Below are positions 7,695-14,706 of a stretch of 61,618 bases of DNA, one piece after another. The stretch is taken from the NCBI GenBank assembly GCA_949283305.1, contig CASDRU010000012.1, forward strand, positions 1-61,618. Reading direction: 5' to 3'. This DNA is from an uncultured Spirochaetales bacterium (lineage in GTDB: Bacteria; Spirochaetota; Spirochaetia; Sphaerochaetales; Sphaerochaetaceae). The notes beneath the pieces are model-generated. The model saw only the letters and a list, made by a program, of their open reading frames with translations, did not search any database and was not told the DNA's origin. The first letter of the stretch is position 1. Each line of letters opens with the position of its first letter. A program made the translations under genes and the position numbers.

Positions 7695-9320
7695 ATGTAT
7701 ATAGAACGCCTGATTATCCGAGGCTATAAGATCCTAAAAGACCTTGATATCACTTTAAAAGAAAAGATGAATATATTTATCGGAGAAAATGATTCAGGAA
7801 AAAGCAGCGTCCTTGAAGCAATTCAAATTGCAACAAGGGGAAGGCTGGGACGAACCTCTATAGATAATTTGATTTCTCCAAACATATTTTCAAAATGCAA
7901 TCGCGATTCATATATTAATGCTTTGAACAGCAATGGTACAAAACCACTCCCCGAGATTCTTATAGAGATATACTTCAATGATCAAGAGAAAAAATACTCA
8001 ATACTTCGCGGTACTAATAATTGTTTATCTCTTGATTCTCCTGGTATTCGCATCAAAATTGAGTTTGATGATACATATTCGGAAGTTTACAAAGCCATGC
8101 TTGAAAGTAAACAAATAAAAGATATACCAGTTGAATACTATAAGGTTTCAAAAACATATTTCAGTGGAGAGATAATAAATTATCGGACACCTTTATATCG
8201 GGTTGAATTGATGGACACTTCTCGACATGATTATTCCAATACAACAGATCGATATATTTCTTCAGTCCTTGACTCATACCTTTCAGAAGAAGAAAAAGTA
8301 ATAATAAAATCCTCATATAATCAAGCCATATCGGATTTCAGAAATAATGAGACAGTCAAAGATATCATCAAAAATATAAGGTTGGAATCGTTGGAAGCCA
8401 TGCATTTTGGAACAACAGAAATCCAAGCGAAAAATGATGTATTACAATCAATTAGTGATAAATTGGAGATTATCCATGAACTAATACCTCTGTCTTACCA
8501 GGGCACAGGTACACAAAATCTTATTCAAGCTGCACTTTATCTAGACTGCAAAAACACAGTTCATGCATTGATGATAGAAGAACCAGAAAATAATCTATCA
8601 TTCTCAAATCTTCATAGACTAATTCAAATAATCCAAAGTGGTAATCAACAGATATTCATAACTACACATAGTAGCTATATAACAAATCACTTAGGACTAA
8701 ATAATGTAATTCTTTTACATCTGGGACACGCAACAAGTTTCACAGATTTAGCCGATTCGGATGCTGAATTCTTTCATAAGCTACCAGGCTATGACACACT
8801 AAGATTTGTTCTTTCGACAAAAGTTATTTTGGTGGAAGGCCCATCTGATGAATTGATACTTTCCAGAGCTTATATTGACATCAAAGGTAAAGAACCTAAA
8901 TTAGATGGTATCGATATACTTTCCATCAATGGTCTTGTTTTTAAGCGATTTTGCGCAATTGCAAAACTACTATGCAAGAAAGTTGCGATTGTAACAGATA
9001 ATGATGGAGATATTAAAGCTCTAAGAGAACGATACACCGATATATTAAGTGCTTCAGAACTGTTTTCTTTATTTTACGATTCAAATGAAACACTAAATAC
9101 TCTTGAACCATCGGTAGTAAATGCAAACAGTAATTCCCCTGAAGATTTCCAAAGATTTTTATCTATAGTGTCTCCCAAAAAGAAAATGGACAAAGATACT
9201 CTGATAACATACATGCAAAACAACAAAACGGACTGGGCTCTGAAAGTTCTGGAATCATCATTAAAAATAATATATCCCGAACATATTCAAAAAGCTGTTG
9301 AATGGTGGAGTAGTAATTAA
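7695..9320 (+). CDS. OLD-family ATPase-TOPRIM nuclease (GajA-like)
   Basis: 541 residues. The ABC-type ATPase half has Walker A GENDSGKSS near residue 30, a signature-like QGTGTQNLIQAALYL, Walker B ALMIEEPENNLS and the switch histidine in IFITTHSSYI. The C-terminal TOPRIM half has VEGPSDE and TDNDGD, so the metal-binding glutamate and DxD are present. This is the class 2 OLD layout, as in GajA of the Gabija anti-phage system, and a helicase gene follows directly. It is somewhat shorter than GajA (about 580). The start has AGGAGAAACG upstream. Nuclease function in phage defence is inferred from family and context. Confidence 0.85.
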   Translation: MYIERLIIRGYKILKDLDITLKEKMNIFIGENDSGKSSVLEAIQIATRGRLGRTSIDNLISPNIFSKCNRDSYINALNSNGTKPLPEILIEIYFNDQEKKYSILRGTNNCLSLDSPGIRIKIEFDDTYSEVYKAMLESKQIKDIPVEYYKVSKTYFSGEIINYRTPLYRVELMDTSRHDYSNTTDRYISSVLDSYLSEEEKVIIKSSYNQAISDFRNNETVKDIIKNIRLESLEAMHFGTTEIQAKNDVLQSISDKLEIIHELIPLSYQGTGTQNLIQAALYLDCKNTVHALMIEEPENNLSFSNLHRLIQIIQSGNQQIFITTHSSYITNHLGLNNVILLHLGHATSFTDLADSDAEFFHKLPGYDTLRFVLSTKVILVEGPSDELILSRAYIDIKGKEPKLDGIDILSINGLVFKRFCAIAKLLCKKVAIVTDNDGDIKALRERYTDILSASELFSLFYDSNETLNTLEPSVVNANSNSPEDFQRFLSIVSPKKKMDKDTLITYMQNNKTDWALKVLESSLKIIYPEHIQKAVEWWSSN

Positions 9321-9336
9321 CGTGGGGAATAATGTT

Positions 9337-10452
9337 ATGCACATAGAGGTTGCAGGATCAGGTAAGACTTATGGAATCTGCAATGCCATCATCTCAAAAG
9401 GACGTCCACAAGCAGGACGGAAAGTTCTTGTCATTTCTTATACAAATAATGGGTGTAACTCATTAAAAAAGGAATTTCGGCTACAGAACAACGGAGTGAT
9501 TAGTGATTATGTTGATATTTACACTTGGTATCATTTCCTTCTCGTGCATCTTATTAAGCCATATCAATCATATTTTCCAGGGATTGGAATAAATCAAATT
9601 AAATCAATTGATTTTTCAGGTGATGAGAAAAAGAGTTTTGGAGAAAGAACAAGGCGCTATAAGCATACTAATAAAAACTTATATTTGAATTCATCTTCCA
9701 TGCTTTTAAGGGATTTCGCTAGCGAATTAGCGAATCGCTTGATACAGGAATCTGATAACAAGGTAATTCATCGATTAGAGGATATATATGAAGATATCTA
9801 CTTTGATGAAGCCCAAGATTTGGCTGGATATGATATTGAGATAGTTAAATCATTGTTTCAGTCCAAGCTAAATGTTACCTTAGTTGGAGATCCATTACAG
9901 GCTACTTTTGCAACGAACAACAATAATCAGAAAAACAAGAATTACTGTGGAGCGAATATCGAAAAACTTGCCAGCTTATGTAAGATACCTGTTACACATA
10001 ACACTGTTTCCCGAAGATGCAATGAGGCAATATGCAAGTTCGCAATGAGTATCAGCAATCCATTATATCAAATTATATCTGGTAATAACGAAATATGTAG
10101 TCATAGCGGTGTCTTCTTGATTGCAAGCAAAGATGCAGAAACATATTACAACTTTCTAAAACCACAATGTTTGATATGGAATAAGAACACAAAAATAAAA
10201 TTTGGAGAATTCCTAAATTTCGGGGCATCAAAAGGGATGACATTTTCCCATACGATGTTATCCGGAACTAAAAAACTGCAAGATTTTATCTTGAACGATA
10301 AACCTCTAGATCACCCAGAAAAGTACTACGTGGCTGCAACTCGAGCACGATTCAGTGCTTGCATTGTCGTTGATAGCCTTCCTGATAACGAACATAATAA
10401 AATACAATTTGATGTTGGCAATAAGAAAATTTGGCTATATCGACTCTATTAA
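9337..10452 (+). CDS. Short UvrD-like helicase (GajB-like)
   Basis: About 371 residues, a compact superfamily 1 helicase. Motif I is EVAGSGKTYG within ten residues of the start, Ia VLVISYTNN, II YFDEAQDLAG, III VTLVGDPLQATF, V GASKGMTFSHT and VI YYVAATRARF. It is much shorter than GajB (about 490), so parts of the 1B/2B subdomains must be missing or reduced. I start at the ATG at 9337, since GTGGGGA lies 8 nt upstream; a start at 9298 would overlap the nuclease gene and has no site. The pairing with an OLD-TOPRIM nuclease makes it the second component of a Gabija-like system. Confidence 0.8.
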   Translation: MHIEVAGSGKTYGICNAIISKGRPQAGRKVLVISYTNNGCNSLKKEFRLQNNGVISDYVDIYTWYHFLLVHLIKPYQSYFPGIGINQIKSIDFSGDEKKSFGERTRRYKHTNKNLYLNSSSMLLRDFASELANRLIQESDNKVIHRLEDIYEDIYFDEAQDLAGYDIEIVKSLFQSKLNVTLVGDPLQATFATNNNNQKNKNYCGANIEKLASLCKIPVTHNTVSRRCNEAICKFAMSISNPLYQIISGNNEICSHSGVFLIASKDAETYYNFLKPQCLIWNKNTKIKFGEFLNFGASKGMTFSHTMLSGTKKLQDFILNDKPLDHPEKYYVAATRARFSACIVVDSLPDNEHNKIQFDVGNKKIWLYRLY

Positions 10453-10623
10453 ATAGATTCTCCGAATTGCAACGGATTACCTATCAGTTTTCAATCAACA
10501 CATTCTCCTCTTAGGACGAAAGAAAACACATGAAAGATGAAAAAATATTTATCGCTAATATAATAGCAAAAAGCATATACGCAAGAATTACCGAACAAAT
10601 ACCTTTTTGGTAACGGGAAAAGG

Positions 10624-10827
10624 TTATTGCCAATCACTTTGCGATCTATATTGATCTATTATAATAGTATATTTATGGTGAATCCCTTTTCGATTTCGAT
10701 TAACAGTACAATAAAATGAAGATAACGATCTATGCATTTGTTTTGCACAATCTTCTGCATTACCAAATGCAACAATTGAATCAGTTTTATTTTCATAAAT
10801 CGTATAATAATGAACAGGGTTCTTCAT
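10624..10827 (-). CDS. Small phage-type protein of unknown function
   Basis: About 67 residues beginning MKNPVHYYTIYENKTDSIVA. The pattern 'xYxIYDNKTDxxVAxGxAxECAKxM...SLxSFY' recurs in small uncharacterised proteins of phages and integrated elements and looks like a NUMOD-like DNA-contact module. The ATG overlaps the stop codon of the restriction-enzyme remnant (ATGA), so the two were translated together. The 170 bp between it and the helicase gene show nothing recognisable. Confidence 0.55.
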   Translation of the reverse strand: MKNPVHYYTIYENKTDSIVAFGNAEDCAKQMHRSLSSFYCTVNRNRKGIHHKYTIIIDQYRSQSDWQ

Positions 10828-11462
10828 TTCCAATATTCCTCAAGCGTTATTATTGTAGATGGCATTCCAACAATTTGAATATCAAATTTCAAACTAGGTT
10901 CAACAATTGTAGAAGCATTATGTATTCTAAAAGATAGTTGCCAGCCATTATCAAGATATAATTCTACAATATGCTTTTTCCCTGGTGCGAAGTCTAATTT
11001 AATAATTCTTGTTGGCAATGTGACCTCATAAAATCGAATTTCTTTTGATTTTTTTCCTAGTGTACCTTTGAAATTATAAACTTGAACAATCGTTAACCGA
11101 TCCTTATCCAGTCCGATTGATTTATAAAAATCATATTTAGCAAACAAATACTCAATAAGTCGTGTAGGAATATCTTTTCCATGTGAATAATATTGTCTAT
11201 TAATTTCAGCTGTGAATGCTTTAAGAAGAGGATAATAAACTGAATCAAACTTATCAGTTAGTTCATTCCACTTTATCCCTTTTCTCTGCAAATCATACAA
11301 CCTGTTAAATATTGGGAGTATCGTTTCCCAATACTCGTTTGAACATTTATACCCAAACCATTTAAGCGAAAAATCTAGTTTAGGTCCAAGTCTGCTGTGT
11401 TTTACAGTGGGCAAGATAAATAAGGGCCGTTTACGTTCAAAATATAACTCTTGAAATATCAA
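10824..11462 (-). pseudogene. HaeIII-family restriction endonuclease, N-terminally truncated
   Basis: 212 codons match the C-terminal two-thirds of HaeIII-family (GGCC-type) restriction endonucleases. Recognisable blocks are VKHSRLGPKLDFSLKWFG, YYPLLKAF, LIEYLFAKYDFYK and, near the end, RIHNASTIVEPSLKFDIQ. Family members carry about 130 more residues before the VKHSRL block, including the catalytic region, and none is present here. The first dozen residues look like unrelated sequence read by chance. No cytosine methyltransferase gene is present. A decayed remnant is the best reading. The family assignment is from remembered motifs. Confidence 0.75.
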
Positions 11463-11470
11463 TATGTTAT

Positions 11471-11513
11471 AGCGTTTACGTTTGAAAGGGCTTTACCCAC
11501 AATCGTAAACGCT
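11471..11513. repeat. 10-bp perfect inverted repeat at the restriction-gene break
   Basis: AGCGTTTACG (11471-11480) and CGTAAACGCT (11504-11513), separated by 23 nt that include a small GGG/CCC hairpin. It lies immediately beyond the point where HaeIII-family similarity stops and upstream of a strong rightward promoter. It could be an operator for the divergent units or the end of an inserted or deleted element. Confidence 0.55.
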
Positions 11514-11580
11514 GTTTCCTGGGTAGTATTCCTCCCTTTTCCCACATCATAGTGATGTTTCTAAGTCTAAATAATTTGTA

Positions 11581-11609
11581 TTGACAATTAACAAATGTAA
11601 CATTATTAT
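11581..11609 (+). promoter_or_regulatory. Near-consensus sigma-70 promoter
   Basis: TTGACA (11581-11586), 17 nt, TATTAT (11604-11609). It precedes AAGGAGGT at 11619-11626 and a TTG start at 11632, so it drives the HTH/CoiA-like/lipoprotein operon. Confidence 0.82.
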
Positions 11610-11631
11610 ACAAAACATAAGGAGGTCATTC

Positions 11632-12474
11632 TTGTCAGAATATAAATGGAACTACCTGCCTACCAGTAAGAAAGAAGTCATTTCAGTTTTAGATGAGGCG
11701 AGTAAGGATGTTGTCAATGAAATGAGGAATAATCCCAACCATACTTTGCAATATTACAATGCATTGTCTTCACTTCTTGATAAAGTCATCATGGAGATAG
11801 CTTCCAGAAAAATCTTTAATGCCCCGGATGATTGGTATTATTCGTTTGAAGTCTCAAACAGGAATGCCAGGCTATATTTGAAGCATATACATGCACTCAT
11901 TCCGGCTGAAAATACTAATGCTGCTGATAATGAGAAGTATACAGTTGAATTTGATGAGTGCTTCTCAATTATCAATTATCCTGTTGAGAGCTTCTCAGTT
12001 GAAGAATATGCAAAAGTAACAAAGAATGAGCCTGTCACAGTACGTCAATGGATCCGGAGAGGAAAACTAAGAAATGCTTTCAGAGTCGGAGGTGAATGGC
12101 GAATACCCGCAATATCTGACTCTCCTGCCAGAGGGTATTCTCCAGTTACATATTATGTGAATTGTGAACATGTTCCTCTCCGTTTGAATACCCTTTCTTC
12201 GGGTATCGGAATTCATAACTTAACAATAACTCCACAAGGCACAGGAATGTTCAACATAATAGCGGACGGAAGATGCCTTGCCATTCCTCCACGCTTGTTT
12301 ACAGAACAGGAAAGAATCGAAATTGAACAAGCTTTATTAAGCAATCCCAATATATCTAATTCTGACTCTCCAGTAGGAGTCTGGCCTAATGTCACAGAAG
12401 TATCACGTATACCGGTGGTTACAAGGACAGGAGGCATGAGGCTACCAGAAGGCTGGAATAAGAATCTATTTTGA
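11632..12474 (+). CDS. Excisionase-type HTH domain protein
   Basis: About 280 residues with a TTG start fixed by AAGGAGGT 5 nt upstream; an earlier TTG at 11581 lies in the promoter -35 box. The N-terminal half is predicted helical and unrecognised. Around residues 123-165, SFSVEEYAKVTKNEPVTVRQWIRRGK followed by FRVGGEWRIP is a MerR/excisionase-type helix-turn-helix (HTH_17 style) that places one wing on DNA. The rest is a beta-rich region of unknown role ending in GMRLPEGWNKNLF. It heads a three-gene operon, 11 nt before a CoiA-like gene. A regulatory or recombination-directionality role is possible but not shown. Confidence 0.65.
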   Translation: MSEYKWNYLPTSKKEVISVLDEASKDVVNEMRNNPNHTLQYYNALSSLLDKVIMEIASRKIFNAPDDWYYSFEVSNRNARLYLKHIHALIPAENTNAADNEKYTVEFDECFSIINYPVESFSVEEYAKVTKNEPVTVRQWIRRGKLRNAFRVGGEWRIPAISDSPARGYSPVTYYVNCEHVPLRLNTLSSGIGIHNLTITPQGTGMFNIIADGRCLAIPPRLFTEQERIEIEQALLSNPNISNSDSPVGVWPNVTEVSRIPVVTRTGGMRLPEGWNKNLF

Positions 12475-12485
12475 GGAGGTGAAAG

Positions 12486-13388
12486 ATGGATTTACATACT
12501 GGAGTAATAGTAGGAAAAGAACTTGTATACGCACTAAACCCTGAAGGAAAACATGTATACATTGACGATGTAGAAAACGGCCTGGACTGCAACTGCACAT
12601 GTCCGGCTTGTGGAGGACAACTAATAGCCAGAAACGAGGGGAAGAAAAACAAACATCACTTCGCTCATTACAACAAGGCTGAATGTGATTATGTGTGTCA
12701 GACGAATATACATTGTCTGGCTGAGGAAATTCTTAAAGAAGAGAAAACAATTATATTGCCACCTGATTTCGAGAACTGTGGAAATTGGCGTTGCGTCTAT
12801 GACTCACGAACATTCAGTTGTACTATTGATCATATTGAAAGCGAGAAAAGAATATCGGACATCATTCCTGATATAGTCATCACGTCAGGTCAGGCAACAA
12901 TCTTGGTCGAGATATACGTCACACATGCTGTCGATGATGAAAAGCGTAGACGTATAGAGGAAATTGGTAATTGCTTTGTAATTGAGATTGATCTGAACGA
13001 TTTGGCATATAAGGATTTGACAAAGGAAGAACTAAGGGCCTGCCTCAGAGATCTCAATAGAATGAAATGGATTTTCAACCCGAATACATATCCACTACAT
13101 AAAAACTATGAAGAGTCGATTAAGAGATATAAGATAGACAAAGAAAGGAATCTTGTTGTATGTCCACAGGGGCGGCTTCACAGAAGATCTCTTTCGTCCT
13201 GTATGAATTGTTCGGTGTTCCTTGGTACAGATGGAAATGAAGTAACATGCTATTATTCATGTGTCTTCTCTGATAATTCACAAAAAGAGTTACCTTCATT
13301 ACAACCATTAAAACAAAAAATGAATAAGGTTCTCCAGCCTGGAGATATGAGACCATTGAGTGCTTTTGGCGGATTGCCATTAAAATAA
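12486..13388 (+). CDS. CoiA-like zinc-ribbon/nuclease-fold protein
   Basis: 300 residues resembling the competence protein CoiA family. An N-terminal zinc-ribbon-like segment reads CNCTCPACGGQLIARNEG, then HHFAH. The middle has the restriction-nuclease-like pattern IIPDIVITSGQATILVEIYVTH (D ... E-x-Y), which fits a PD-(D/E)xK core with the lysine replaced. A second cysteine group follows (CMNC, CYYSC). CoiA is needed for transformation in streptococci, but related proteins without other competence genes are widespread in mobile regions. A GAGGAGGTGAAAG Shine-Dalgarno precedes the ATG. It is the middle gene of the operon. Confidence 0.7.
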   Translation: MDLHTGVIVGKELVYALNPEGKHVYIDDVENGLDCNCTCPACGGQLIARNEGKKNKHHFAHYNKAECDYVCQTNIHCLAEEILKEEKTIILPPDFENCGNWRCVYDSRTFSCTIDHIESEKRISDIIPDIVITSGQATILVEIYVTHAVDDEKRRRIEEIGNCFVIEIDLNDLAYKDLTKEELRACLRDLNRMKWIFNPNTYPLHKNYEESIKRYKIDKERNLVVCPQGRLHRRSLSSCMNCSVFLGTDGNEVTCYYSCVFSDNSQKELPSLQPLKQKMNKVLQPGDMRPLSAFGGLPLK

Positions 13389-13408
13389 GGATAAGGAGGG
13401 AATAAGAC

Positions 13409-14122
13409 ATGAAGAGATTTATTATTCTCGTATTGATAACAGTATTGCTTTTTTCTAGTTGTGCAAGCTTCCAGACATCTTCCGTTTATGCCCCATATTC
13501 AAATGAAATAGAGTCTGATTCATCTTCTGAGAGGACTCCTATGGAAAACCCTGCAGAATTTGAAGCAAGAATGGAAGAAACCATTTCTCCTGCCACATGG
13601 ACTACACATGATGGAACACTTCGGGATCCTGTTCCAGTCGGAGAATATGGAGAATGGGGAATCTACAATGAAAACCGCTTTCTCAATGAGAGAACTGATT
13701 ACACCATTCTGATGAATGTAAATTACTCAGTGAGAGGAGATAAGGTACTAGAGCTCTACAATGCATATACGAGAGAAATGGAAGATATAGAAGCGGCAAC
13801 ATCGAGTTATTACTACGATGATTATGAACGATACATTCCAAAACCTGGAAATGAACTGATTCTGATCAATATCACAATGGAAGTGGATTCTGATGAAAAT
13901 GTCCCGCTTCCCCTTGATCCGCACGACTTCAATATCGCTTCGTCTTCTGGTGTCAGGTTCTCAAATGGAAAAGAATATGATTGGGATTATTTCGAGTATC
14001 TAAATCTGATTGACTATTCTGTATACCCAGGAGGCAGGGCAACTGGTAATCTCATATATGAAGTACCAAAAGATCAGGAAATTCTTCTTGAATTCGTTGA
14101 AGTCTGGTTCGAAGTCGAGTAA
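13409..14122 (+). CDS. Lipoprotein with a DUF4352-like domain
   Basis: 237 residues. The signal peptide MKRFIILVLITVLLFSSC carries a lipobox (FSSC) with the lipidated cysteine at residue 18. A low-complexity serine/glutamate linker follows, then from about residue 110 a beta-sandwich of the DUF4352 type (ELILINITMEVDSDENVPLP, then YPGGRATGNLIYEVP). Such domains are thought to bind partners outside the cytoplasm. The start has AAGGAGGG upstream. As the last gene of the HTH/CoiA-like operon it puts an envelope component beside two putative DNA-acting proteins, which is unusual. Confidence 0.72.
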   Translation: MKRFIILVLITVLLFSSCASFQTSSVYAPYSNEIESDSSSERTPMENPAEFEARMEETISPATWTTHDGTLRDPVPVGEYGEWGIYNENRFLNERTDYTILMNVNYSVRGDKVLELYNAYTREMEDIEAATSSYYYDDYERYIPKPGNELILINITMEVDSDENVPLPLDPHDFNIASSSGVRFSNGKEYDWDYFEYLNLIDYSVYPGGRATGNLIYEVPKDQEILLEFVEVWFEVE

Positions 14123-14181
14123 GCCCAGATTGCCAACTACTCAAGCAAACTGATATTACTTGTTTTAGAAATCCCAGACCA

Positions 14182-14215
14182 AATCAGCACCTTATAAAAT
14201 CAAAAGGTGCTGATT
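14182..14215. terminator. Bidirectional terminator between convergent genes
   Basis: A perfect 12-bp stem (AATCAGCACCTT / AAGGTGCTGATT) with a 10-nt loop, between the lipoprotein gene (ending 14122, plus) and the RHH gene (ending 14266, minus). The flanks are only moderately T-rich. Confidence 0.7.
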
Positions 14216-14265
14216 AGCTAAAATTCAAGCTATTTGCAGTAAACATGAAGAAAACAGACTTCTCT

Positions 14266-14688
14266 TCATTCCTGCGAAGTATTATCTGAGGAATAAAATT
14301 CTCCAGCCCACACATTTTCTCCGTTATTGAGCCTCTCGTTGACTTCCCTGATATACCCCTGAAGGCCTTCAATAGCCTTGCCTCTGTTATCTTTGCTGTC
14401 CTTTTTCTGAAGAGGTGTGAGAGCCAGGCTTACACGGGAGAACAACGTTGCAAAGGCCTCGATATTAAAGCCCTGCATGATTGAAAGCATATCTCCAAGC
14501 TTCAGGACTTCATCGTATGTATTCCTGATTAAAAGCGTGGAGTCTTTGTTCCCTTCCAACATGTCTTCAATAATCCCAAGCATAAAATCAGAGACAGTCT
14601 GTCCGGCCGCCTCTGCCCGCTTCTTCACTGCGTCGTACATATCTTCATCAACACGAAGGCTGATAAGCTTGTCTCTTATCTTGCTCAT
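14266..14688 (-). CDS. Ribbon-helix-helix protein
   Basis: About 140 residues. Residues 5-40 (KLISLRVDEDMYDAVKKRAE ... TVSDFMLGIIEDMLEG) form a CopG/MobC-like ribbon-helix-helix DNA-binding domain, with the beta strand LISLRVD followed by two helices. The C-terminal half is helical. Such proteins act as antitoxins, plasmid or mobilisation accessory factors, or repressors; no toxin or relaxase is adjacent, so the role is open. ATG at 14688 is chosen because AAAGGAG lies 8 nt upstream; the TTG at 14694 is too close. It lies downstream of the surface protein gene in the same direction. Confidence 0.65.
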   Translation of the reverse strand: MSKIRDKLISLRVDEDMYDAVKKRAEAAGQTVSDFMLGIIEDMLEGNKDSTLLIRNTYDEVLKLGDMLSIMQGFNIEAFATLFSRVSLALTPLQKKDSKDNRGKAIEGLQGYIREVNERLNNGENVWAGEFYSSDNTSQE

Positions 14689-14706
14689 GATCAAAACTCC
14701 TTTCTG

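Noticed and set aside
11581-11631. N-terminal extension of the HTH gene from a TTG at 11581
   Set aside because: This TTG is the -35 box of the promoter and no ribosome site precedes it; AAGGAGGT points to the TTG at 11632.
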